A stretch of 5,116 nt of DNA from Chryseobacterium gleum. GTDB taxonomy: Bacteria > Bacteroidota > Bacteroidia > Flavobacteriales_D > Crocinitomicaceae. The stretch is taken from the NCBI GenBank assembly GCA_945877005.1, contig CAMCQL010000147.1:1-5116 (forward strand). Reading direction: 5' to 3'. Under the pieces are notes generated by a model, which had not been told where the DNA came from, did not search any database, and saw only the letters and a list, made by a program, of their open reading frames with translations. The translations under genes and the position numbers were made by a program. Each line of letters opens with the position of its first letter. Position 1 is the first letter of the stretch. Positions 1-5,116 of this stretch are shown here, piece after piece.

Positions 1-115
1 CAGCACTTATCGAAACTAGTGCTTTGCTTGTACATAAACCTATTGCCAACAAACAAACACAGAAATGATATATATTTGATAGATAATTTTTCTTCTCCAA
101 AAAAAGCTGCGTCAT
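1..115 (-). CDS. Partial membrane protein, N-terminus only (possibly O-antigen ligase/polymerase family)
   Basis: An open frame starts at ATG 115-113 and runs without a stop to the left window edge, giving 38 residues. It begins with a short polar, Lys-containing stretch (about residues 1-16). A strongly hydrophobic segment (about 17-30) with the Cys/Leu pattern HFCVCLLAIGL follows, and then SKALVSISA. This layout, a cytoplasmic lead-in, a first membrane helix and a short Ser/Lys turn before a second helix, resembles the N-terminus of O-antigen ligase (WaaL/Wzy-type) proteins of Bacteroidetes. That is a resemblance from memory, not a motif proof. The gene follows the protease gene by 35 bases on the same strand, with no hairpin and no TAnnTTTG box in the gap, so it is probably read from the same transcript. 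An in-frame GTG two codons upstream (121-119) is an alternative start, and a stop lies just before it. The frame is likely real; the family is uncertain. Confidence 0.5.
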   Translation of the reverse strand, partial: MTQLFLEKKNYLSNIYHFCVCLLAIGLCTSKALVSISA

Positions 116-150
116 AAACACTTATTCGACTTTCGTCTTTCGTTTAACGT

Positions 151-1788
151 CTATTTCTTCAAAATAGTATTCATCATCGAAGAATTTGATAAAATTTCGA
201 TCGATTTTTTTAAATAGTCATCATTTTTCAAGTTGTGAACTGTTCTTCCTTTTTGGTAATGGTATCTTGAAATAATTTCGTTTTCTAAAATTTGTTTAAT
301 CTCTGGTTTAAATTTTTCTAAATCTCGTTCCTTGGAAGGAGTTAGTTTTTTAAACAAAGCATCGTATTCAGATTTTGCATCTTCGAAATAGCCTTCTTCT
401 TCTACTGTTTTTTTCATTTTTTTAAGTACTTCTTCAGAAGCTGTTGTATAATCAAACGTGTCTTTTAGAACAACATTCTTAAAATCAGCATATTGTTGAT
501 CTGTCATTGTAAAATTATCTGCAGATGAAATTGAAGGATTCTTGAATGCAAACTCTGTTGCATAATTAAAAATAAAGTTTTTAGAAACAATCATTGCTGT
601 TAATCGACTAAAATCTTTGTCTTTGACTGTCACATCTGGTTCAATACCTCTCCCATCAATCACATTACGCCCGTTTTTAGTCTTAAATGTTTTTATCAAT
701 GAATCAGCGATTACTTTTGGTTTTTCATCGTCACCTTTTTCATAGTACTCTAATTTTTGAACACACCTCCCTGAAGGTGTATAATATTTAGCAATCGTTA
801 ATTTGATTTTTGAACCATACTTTAAATCAAACGTTCTTTGTACCAATCCTTTTCCATAAGAGGTTGAACCAACAACAACAGCGCGGTCTAAATCTTGTAA
901 ACTTCCTGAAACAATCTCACTTGCTGAAGCAGAACCTTCGTCTATCAAAACGACAATTGGAATGGTTAAATCCAATGGTTCGTCCATTGTTTTGTAAACT
1001 CTATTCTCTTCAGGGACGCGACCTTTAGTTGTAACAACAATTTGATCTTTAGTAACAAAAAAGTTGACAATTTTAACCGCTTCAATCAATAATCCACCGC
1101 CATTGTCTCTTAAGTCTAATACCAACTCTTTCATTCCTTTAGATTTTAAATCCAAAAATGCTTTCTTTACTTCTTCTGAAGCTGTCTGAGTAAAACTATT
1201 TAATTTTATGTAACCTGTTGAATTAGATACAATTCCTGAGTAGGGTACATCCGGTATTTTAATTTCATCACGGGTAATCTGAATTTTAACTTCTTGACCG
1301 TTTCTTTCAACCTTAATGACAATAGTCGTTCCTTTAGGGCCTTTCAATGCACTGGATACCTCATCGGAAGGTTTTTTAGCCATTTCTTTACCGTCAATCG
1401 ACAAAATTTTATCTCCTGCTCTTAACCCTGATTTTTGAGCTGGATTACCTTCGTAGGGCTCTGATATGTAAATATAATCTCCTGATTTTTTAATCAATGC
1501 ACCAATACCTCCATACTGACCAGTTGTAATTAATTTATAGTCTTCCATATTTGCCTCATGGTAATAGACCGTATATGGATCCAACTCCTTTAACATTGCA
1601 TCGATGGCAACTTTAGATAATTTACCTGGTTTTGGTTCATCCACATAATGTGTTTCTAATTGTTGGTAGATTAAATCCATCAATTCTAATCCTTTGATTA
1701 GTTCAAATCCGTTAGATTGGGCGTGTGAAGCAGAACTTACTACACAAAAGAGTACTACTGTTAATATTAAATTACAGACTTGTTTCAT
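151..1788 (-). CDS. S41 family C-terminal processing peptidase, exported
   Basis: This is a 545-residue serine protease of the tail-specific (CtpA/Prc, MEROPS S41) type, expected to trim or degrade proteins in the periplasm. Residues 1-23 form a signal peptide: KQ, then a hydrophobic core, then SASHA before QS, which suits signal peptidase I. An N-terminal helical region is followed by a PDZ domain (about 88-165, starting at YGGIGALI, with GLRAGDKILSIDG at 121-133) that binds substrate tails. The protease core (about 185-395) contains LDLRDNGGG at 224-232 and GSASASE at 285-291. Ser288 and Lys313 (in SYGKGLVQ) are 25 residues apart, as in E. coli Prc (Ser430/Lys455), and Gln317 fits the third catalytic position. 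YYTPSGRCVQ (335-344) and FKTKNGR followed by IEPDV are typical of the Bacteroidetes form. A charged, mostly helical C-terminal region (about 395-545) follows; the total length is normal for this group. The start overlaps the end of rnpA by 17 bases, suggesting translational coupling. The enzyme class is sure; the substrate is unknown. Confidence 0.95.
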   Translation of the reverse strand: MKQVCNLILTVVLFCVVSSASHAQSNGFELIKGLELMDLIYQQLETHYVDEPKPGKLSKVAIDAMLKELDPYTVYYHEANMEDYKLITTGQYGGIGALIKKSGDYIYISEPYEGNPAQKSGLRAGDKILSIDGKEMAKKPSDEVSSALKGPKGTTIVIKVERNGQEVKIQITRDEIKIPDVPYSGIVSNSTGYIKLNSFTQTASEEVKKAFLDLKSKGMKELVLDLRDNGGGLLIEAVKIVNFFVTKDQIVVTTKGRVPEENRVYKTMDEPLDLTIPIVVLIDEGSASASEIVSGSLQDLDRAVVVGSTSYGKGLVQRTFDLKYGSKIKLTIAKYYTPSGRCVQKLEYYEKGDDEKPKVIADSLIKTFKTKNGRNVIDGRGIEPDVTVKDKDFSRLTAMIVSKNFIFNYATEFAFKNPSISSADNFTMTDQQYADFKNVVLKDTFDYTTASEEVLKKMKKTVEEEGYFEDAKSEYDALFKKLTPSKERDLEKFKPEIKQILENEIISRYHYQKGRTVHNLKNDDYLKKSIEILSNSSMMNTILKK

Positions 1789-2197
1789 GGGTATTTATTA
1801 TTAAAGATGATTGGTGCTTTTTTAATTCAACGATAATTTGCTCAAATAATTGTTTGTTCTTTTTAAAAAGAACTTCATAGGGCAATTCTTCTGAATGAGA
1901 ATACACTAAAAATAAGGCTAATTGTTGTTGTACTTGGTTTAAATATTCTTCAAGAATAGATTTATTTTTACGTACGGTTTCTTTACATAATCGCTTAATT
2001 CTATTACGATCATGCGCTTTTCTAAATGTTCTTTTGGGTGCTGAAAAAACAATTTGAAACGATTTGCTACTTGGTAATTCCGTAATTTGAAACATTGCTA
2101 CGAGCGGGAATTGTTTCACGCGCTGTTTGTTCTCAAAAATCGCTGTGATAATTTTCTTGCTACATAATTTGTATTCCTTGCCCAGTGTTTCGTTCAT
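1772..2197 (-). CDS. rnpA: Ribonuclease P protein component
   Basis: This is the protein subunit of RNase P, which assists the catalytic RNA in removing 5' leaders from precursor tRNAs. With the ATG at 2197 the product has 141 residues, somewhat longer than the usual 105-130, with the excess at the C-terminal end. The family signature is clear: FSAPKRTFRKAHDRNRIKR at about 51-69 includes the RNR motif (Arg64-Asn65-Arg66) and the basic helix that contacts RNA. The protein is rich in Lys and Arg, as expected. A TTG two codons upstream (2203) extends the frame by two residues, but I prefer the ATG because a TAnnTTTG promoter box lies at 2205-2212, almost touching that TTG. The usual partner rpmH is not adjacent. 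Instead rnpA heads a unit with the S41 protease gene, which it overlaps by 17 bases in another frame. Confidence 0.94.
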   Translation of the reverse strand: MNETLGKEYKLCSKKIITAIFENKQRVKQFPLVAMFQITELPSSKSFQIVFSAPKRTFRKAHDRNRIKRLCKETVRKNKSILEEYLNQVQQQLALFLVYSHSEELPYEVLFKKNKQLFEQIIVELKKHQSSLIINTHETSL

Positions 2198-2204
2198 AAG
2201 CAAA

Positions 2205-2212
2205 CAAAGTTA
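2205..2212 (-). promoter_or_regulatory. Probable promoter -7 element for rnpA
   Basis: On the minus strand the sequence reads TAACTTTG, a perfect match to the Bacteroidetes -7 consensus TAnnTTTG. Only seven bases separate it from the preferred rnpA ATG at 2197, so transcription would start at or within a few bases of the start codon. No good TTTG -33 element is seen; the nearest is a TTTC 16 bases upstream of the box (plus-strand 2229-2232). The box match and position are read from the sequence; promoter function is inferred. Confidence 0.5.
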
Positions 2213-2283
2213 GTAAAATCGATCGATTGAAATTCGTTGAAACGGTTTTTTTAAGAAAGGTACACTATGACTTAAGAAAAGTG

Positions 2284-2291
2284 TATTTTTG
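2284..2291 (+). promoter_or_regulatory. Candidate distal promoter -7 element for surE
   Basis: TATTTTTG matches the Bacteroidetes -7 consensus TAnnTTTG exactly. It would give a leader of roughly 70-75 bases before the surE ATG. No TTTG is found at the expected -33 distance. A short inverted repeat (TACACT at 2261-2266, AGTGTA at 2280-2285) overlaps its left end. It competes with the box at 2327-2334 as the real surE promoter. Confidence 0.35.
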
Positions 2292-2303
2292 TTATACTGT
2301 TGA

Positions 2304-2334
2304 TTTGAATTTGAATTCTTCTCAGGTACTTTTA
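2304..2334 (+). promoter_or_regulatory. Candidate proximal promoter for surE (-33 TTTG, -7 TACTTTTA)
   Basis: TTTG at 2304-2307 is followed after 19 bases by TACTTTTA at 2327-2334, which is one base off TAnnTTTG. The spacing fits the Bacteroidetes -33/-7 arrangement. Transcription would start near 2340, leaving a leader of about 30 bases before the surE ATG at 2371. Its spacing is better but its -7 box is worse than the candidate at 2284-2291. Confidence 0.3.
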
Positions 2335-2370
2335 AAGTAGAATTAAACTATTTAACAATATATAAATCAC

Positions 2371-3132
2371 ATGAAACCACTTATTTTAGTTGTAAACGAC
2401 GACGGTATTTTTTCCCAAGGTATTAAAGCTTTGGTAGAAGTGGTATCAAAATTTGGTGAAGTTGTTGTAGTAGCTCCAGACAAACCACAATCTGGAATGG
2501 GGCATGCAATCACTGTCAACAATGTGCTTAGACTGCACCCTTCCTCTCTTTTCGAAGGAATACAAGCATATACCTGTTCTGGTACGCCCGTAGATTGTGT
2601 AAAACTTGCGATCTACGAAGTAATGCATCGAAAACCAGATTTATTGGTCTCTGGCATCAATCACGGCGCAAATACAAGTACGAACGTATTGTATTCTGGC
2701 ACAATGTCTGCTGCGATTGAAGGTGCGATGGAACACATACCTTCCATCGGATTTTCATTGTGTGATTTCAATTCCGAGGCAGATTTTTCAGAAGCCAAAG
2801 AAATAGTTGAAAAGGTCGTTCAAAAAGTACTCACTGACTCTTTGCCTCTTGGTGTTTGTTTGAATGTAAATATCCCGAAAAAGGGCGTTGAAAAACTCAA
2901 AGGAATTCAATTTTGTAAGCAAGCTTATGCCTTTTGGGCAGATAAATTTGACAAACGATTGGATCAATTTGGAAACCCTTATTATTGGCTAACAGGTTCA
3001 TTTGGAAATGAAAACAATGAGGAAGGAACCGACTTATGGGCAATAGAACAAGGATATGCAACAATTGTCCCAACTCAATTTGACATGACTGCATACCAAG
3101 CATTGGAAAAAATGAAAAATTGGGAGCTATAA
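2371..3132 (+). CDS. surE: 5'/3'-nucleotidase SurE
   Basis: SurE is a cytoplasmic, metal-dependent phosphatase that releases phosphate from nucleoside monophosphates and is linked in E. coli to stationary-phase survival. All family landmarks are present in the 253 residues. VNDDGI at 8-13 supplies the metal ligands Asp10 and Asp11. APDKPQSGMGHAIT at 35-48 supplies Ser41. GTPVDCVKLA is at 71-80, and VSGINHGANTSTNVLYSGT at 93-111 supplies Asn97. These four match the D8/D9/S39/N95 set of Thermotoga maritima SurE with a constant shift of two. EGTDLWAIEQGYATIVPTQFD near the C-terminus is also typical. The length is normal and nothing is missing. The start is an ATG with an AT-rich, Shine-Dalgarno-free leader, as usual in Bacteroidetes. 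It is the first gene of a plus-strand unit, and the next gene begins 13 bases after its stop. Confidence 0.96.
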   Translation: MKPLILVVNDDGIFSQGIKALVEVVSKFGEVVVVAPDKPQSGMGHAITVNNVLRLHPSSLFEGIQAYTCSGTPVDCVKLAIYEVMHRKPDLLVSGINHGANTSTNVLYSGTMSAAIEGAMEHIPSIGFSLCDFNSEADFSEAKEIVEKVVQKVLTDSLPLGVCLNVNIPKKGVEKLKGIQFCKQAYAFWADKFDKRLDQFGNPYYWLTGSFGNENNEEGTDLWAIEQGYATIVPTQFDMTAYQALEKMKNWEL

Positions 3133-3145
3133 AACTAATAAAGTT

Positions 3146-3463
3146 ATGAATTTACGCTATTGGAATCGGTATCACACTTACGGACTAATCACAGGATTAT
3201 TTACTATATTTATTTGCACCCCTTTAGTATGTTTGATATATCCAATGATTGATACATCAAGTTTTCTTAAATTTTCAAATTATTGGGAAATGCTTTTTTA
3301 CAATGAAGGTTTCCGTTCTAAGGCGTTATCGTTAGCTGTAATTCCAAACCTGATTTGGTTTTATATCTTTTTGAATAAGCGAAATTATAATTTTTCAATG
3401 GGCATTATTTTATCTTCTGCTTTCTTTATTCCCTATGTGATTTATATCAACTATATGCGATGA
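3146..3463 (+). CDS. Small three-helix membrane protein of unknown function
   Basis: I do not recognise a named family. The 105-residue product looks like an inner-membrane protein with about three membrane segments: roughly 12-34 (with the pair TPLVCLIYP at 25-33), 60-76 (ending at WFYIFL) and 84-102. The first ten residues are basic and aromatic (NLRYWNRYH). Short basic stretches follow the second segment (NKRNYN, 77-82) and the third (MR at the end). By the positive-inside tendency the N-terminus may be cytoplasmic. No catalytic motif or signal peptide is visible. The gene is real by context: it begins 13 bases after surE, and its stop overlaps the lpxB start as ATGA, so it is probably translationally coupled to lpxB. 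Small membrane proteins at this position are, as I recall, common in Flavobacteriales. A role near lipid A synthesis is only a guess from position. Confidence 0.8.
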   Translation: MNLRYWNRYHTYGLITGLFTIFICTPLVCLIYPMIDTSSFLKFSNYWEMLFYNEGFRSKALSLAVIPNLIWFYIFLNKRNYNFSMGIILSSAFFIPYVIYINYMR

Positions 3464-4584
3464 AAATTTATATTATTGCAGGAGAAGCATCAGGTGACCT
3501 TCATGCTTCCAATCTTTTGCGTGCACTTAAAAAACAATCTTCAACTGTTGAAGTGCGTTACTGGGGAGGCGACTTAATGGAAGAAGTAATCTCAACACCT
3601 CCTGTAAAACATTACAAAGAGTTGGCATTCATGGGGTTTTCGGAAGTAATAACCCATTTACCAGAAATTCTCGGAAATTTTACCACTTGTAAAAAAGATA
3701 TTTTACAATTTCAACCTGGTATCGTAGTGTTAGTAGATTACCCAGGATTTAATTTAAGAATCGCAAAATGGGCCAAATTACAAGGATTTCAAGTTCATTA
3801 CTACATCTCACCGAAAGTGTGGGCGTGGAAAAAATCACGTGTTTTTCAAATTAAAAGCTATGTAGATAAATTGTACACTATTTTCCCTTTTGAAACAGCT
3901 TTCTTTAAAGAATATGAGTACAATGTAACTTATGTTGGAAACCCTCTGATTGATGCTATCAATCATTATAAATCAAATCAGATCGCTGAAAATTTTCATG
4001 CCAAATATAATTTAAGTGAAAAGCCAATCATTGCACTATTACCGGGAAGTAGAAAACAAGAAATTCGCACCAAACTTCCAGTGATGTTGGAAGCTACGAA
4101 ACAATTTGAAAACTACCAACTTATTATCGCAGGCGCTCCTTCGTTTGAGGCTTCATTCTATGCTCCTTATCTAGAAGGAAGAGAAGCCAAGGTGCTTTTT
4201 GGAGCCACCTATTCCATCTTAGAAAATGCAGAATCCGCACTTGTAACATCGGGTACTGCCACTTTAGAAACCGCTCTATTTCATGTTCCTCAAGTTGTTT
4301 GCTATATTGCCTCTCCTATTTCGTATGCAATTGCTAAACGTTTAATCAAGATAAAATACATTTCATTGGTGAACCTTATTTTTGACAAAGAAGTAGTTCC
4401 AGAATTAATTCAACACGAATGCACCCCTGAAAAAGTAAAAAACACGTTAAAAGAAATTTTACACGGCGGAACAAAAAGAGATCAGCAACTTAATGAGTAT
4501 AAGGAATTAACTCACATGCTTGGAAATGGAAGTGCCAGTTCTGAAGTTGCTAAACATCTATTACTATCAACAAAAAACTCCTGA
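3460..4584 (+). CDS. lpxB: Lipid-A-disaccharide synthase
   Basis: LpxB (glycosyltransferase family GT19) joins UDP-2,3-diacylglucosamine to lipid X (2,3-diacylglucosamine 1-phosphate), forming the lipid A disaccharide at the inner face of the inner membrane. The 374-residue length fits (E. coli has 382). Visible family blocks, in order, are AGEASGDLHA (7-16), VDYPGFNLRIAK (92-103, with Asp93 at the position of the proposed catalytic aspartate), YISPKVWAWKKSRV (115-128), FPFE then YVGNPLID (142-145, 158-165), LLPGSRKQEI (193-202, nucleotide-binding Arg198), TSGTATLETAL (263-273), and KYISLVNLI with PEL (299-316). No key block is missing. Its ATG overlaps the stop of the upstream membrane-protein gene by four bases, so it is likely co-transcribed with surE. 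It implies a Gram-negative cell that makes lipid A; the other lpx genes are not in this window. Confidence 0.96.
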   Translation: MKIYIIAGEASGDLHASNLLRALKKQSSTVEVRYWGGDLMEEVISTPPVKHYKELAFMGFSEVITHLPEILGNFTTCKKDILQFQPGIVVLVDYPGFNLRIAKWAKLQGFQVHYYISPKVWAWKKSRVFQIKSYVDKLYTIFPFETAFFKEYEYNVTYVGNPLIDAINHYKSNQIAENFHAKYNLSEKPIIALLPGSRKQEIRTKLPVMLEATKQFENYQLIIAGAPSFEASFYAPYLEGREAKVLFGATYSILENAESALVTSGTATLETALFHVPQVVCYIASPISYAIAKRLIKIKYISLVNLIFDKEVVPELIQHECTPEKVKNTLKEILHGGTKRDQQLNEYKELTHMLGNGSASSEVAKHLLLSTKNS

Positions 4585-4592
4585 AAAATAAT

Positions 4593-4600
4593 TAAATTTG
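4593..4600 (+). promoter_or_regulatory. Probable promoter -7 element for the SpoIID-domain gene
   Basis: TAAATTTG is an exact match to TAnnTTTG. It sits in the 20-base gap after lpxB and only four bases before the GTG at 4605. No TTTG is seen at a suitable -33 distance (that stretch is the end of lpxB). If active, it would start transcription at or next to the start codon, independently of the surE-lpxB unit. Confidence 0.45.
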
Positions 4601-4604
4601 CGAA

Positions 4605-5116
4605 GTGAAAAAATCAGTAATTTACCTACTTTATTGTTTGCTTTCTTTGACTGCCTCTGGTCAACAAATGAAAGTAGGGATTTTTACAGATATCATCACC
4701 AAAAAAGTAAACTTTGCTTACAATGAAGGAAGTTATTCTGTTTTTGGGGATTCAATAGATTTTGGTGCCATACTACAAGATGAATTCGTAGAAATAAAAT
4801 TTCTAGCTGAAAACCAAATCGAGCTGAAAATTGGCGTTGACAAAAAAGGGGTATTTAAATCTATCCGATTAATAGAAACAAAATTTAATTCATCACTTGC
4901 TGTTACTCCAACAGAACCAATAACAAAACAACGTAAATACAGAAACGATATTGAAGTAAAAACTTCTACCAAAGGACTTGTAATTATCAATAATGTAGAC
5001 ATGAATAATTATGTGTCCGGAGTTGTTGAATCAGAAGGAGGAGCAGGAAAACATCCAGAATACTATAAAGTACAGGCGTTAATGAGTAGGACCTATGCCT
5101 TAAAATACAAAAAGAA
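4605..5116 (+). CDS. SpoIID/LytB domain protein, exported, cut by the window end
   Basis: The frame is open from GTG 4605 to the right edge (170 codons plus two bases). GTG is chosen because a stop lies at 4593-4595 in the same frame, no ATG occurs before 4668, and only this start gives a signal peptide: Lys2-Lys3, a hydrophobic core (4-16), then TASGQQ. Residues about 23-110 form a beta-rich, variable region beginning KVGIFTD. From about 113 the SpoIID/LytB domain begins, with NYVSGVVESEGGAGKHPEYY (135-154) and KVQALMSRTYALKY (155-168), the classic VQA..RTYAL block. Glu144 aligns with the catalytic Glu in the GVVxxE motif of sporulation SpoIID lytic transglycosylases. In those, SpoIID cleaves glycan strands stripped of stem peptides. 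In this non-sporulating lineage a cell-wall role is likely, but the substrate is unknown. The C-terminal part lies outside the window. Confidence 0.85.
   Translation, partial: MKKSVIYLLYCLLSLTASGQQMKVGIFTDIITKKVNFAYNEGSYSVFGDSIDFGAILQDEFVEIKFLAENQIELKIGVDKKGVFKSIRLIETKFNSSLAVTPTEPITKQRKYRNDIEVKTSTKGLVIINNVDMNNYVSGVVESEGGAGKHPEYYKVQALMSRTYALKYKK

Noticed and set aside
2..23. Inverted repeat AGCAC/GTGCT at the left edge
   Set aside because: The arms are only five bases and lie inside a probable coding region; most likely chance.
116..150. Possible terminator between the protease gene and the left-edge gene
   Set aside because: The gap holds only a tandem 7-base repeat (CTTTCGT twice, 130-143) and a three-base-pair stem; there is no stable hairpin with a T run.
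810..1028. Plus-strand open frame of 72 codons
   Set aside because: It lies wholly antisense within the protease catalytic domain, its product resembles no family, and its composition follows the opposite strand.
2198..2203. TTG at 2203 as the rnpA start, giving two more residues
   Set aside because: It begins only one base after the TAnnTTTG box (2205-2212), upstream of where transcription should start, and an ATG follows two codons later.
2446..2628. Minus-strand open frame of 60 codons
   Set aside because: It is antisense within surE, over conserved SurE motifs; a shadow of that gene.
2897..3103. Minus-strand open frame of 68 codons
   Set aside because: It is antisense within the 3' part of surE, with no recognisable product or start signal.
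4733..5002. Minus-strand open frame of 89 codons
   Set aside because: It is antisense to the SpoIID-domain gene, whose plus-strand frame has a signal peptide and clear domain motifs.

Overview
The window reads as an ordinary, AT-rich stretch of core chromosome from a Bacteroidetes bacterium, most likely a member of the Flavobacteriales. This assignment is an inference from four things: the protein style (a SurE, an LpxB and a C-terminal processing protease of the Bacteroidetes type), gene starts without Shine-Dalgarno sequences, matches to the Bacteroidetes sigma-factor -7 element TAnnTTTG, and genes for lipid A and possibly O-antigen that indicate a Gram-negative cell. I see no mobile element, CRISPR array, tRNA or rRNA, and no sign of recent transfer. 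No stretch longer than 300 bases lacks a gene.

Left half, minus strand, read from about 2197 towards 1. First comes rnpA, the protein subunit of RNase P. It overlaps by 17 bases a gene for an S41 C-terminal processing protease, an exported periplasmic enzyme whose Ser/Lys/Gln catalytic set is intact. Thirty-five bases further on is the start of another gene, cut by the window edge. Its first 38 residues resemble the N-terminus of a polytopic membrane protein, perhaps of the O-antigen ligase/polymerase type.

Centre, 2198-2370. This is a divergent intergenic region of about 170 bases holding the promoters for both directions. One TAnnTTTG box lies almost against the rnpA start codon, and two candidate boxes lie upstream of surE.

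Right half, plus strand. The order is surE (5'/3'-nucleotidase), a small protein with three predicted membrane segments and no recognised family, lpxB (lipid-A-disaccharide synthase, joined to the small gene by an ATGA overlap), and the start of a secreted SpoIID/LytB-domain protein that runs off the right edge. The first three look like one transcription unit. The SpoIID-like gene has its own perfect TAnnTTTG box only four bases before a GTG start.

Taken together, most genes serve the cell envelope: lipid A synthesis, periplasmic proteolysis, probable peptidoglycan work and possibly O-antigen. The two housekeeping genes rnpA and surE sit at the divergent junction. I did not find an undescribed system. 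The points most worth a second look are the probable leaderless or near-leaderless starts of rnpA and the SpoIID-like gene, and the unassigned membrane protein coupled to lpxB.
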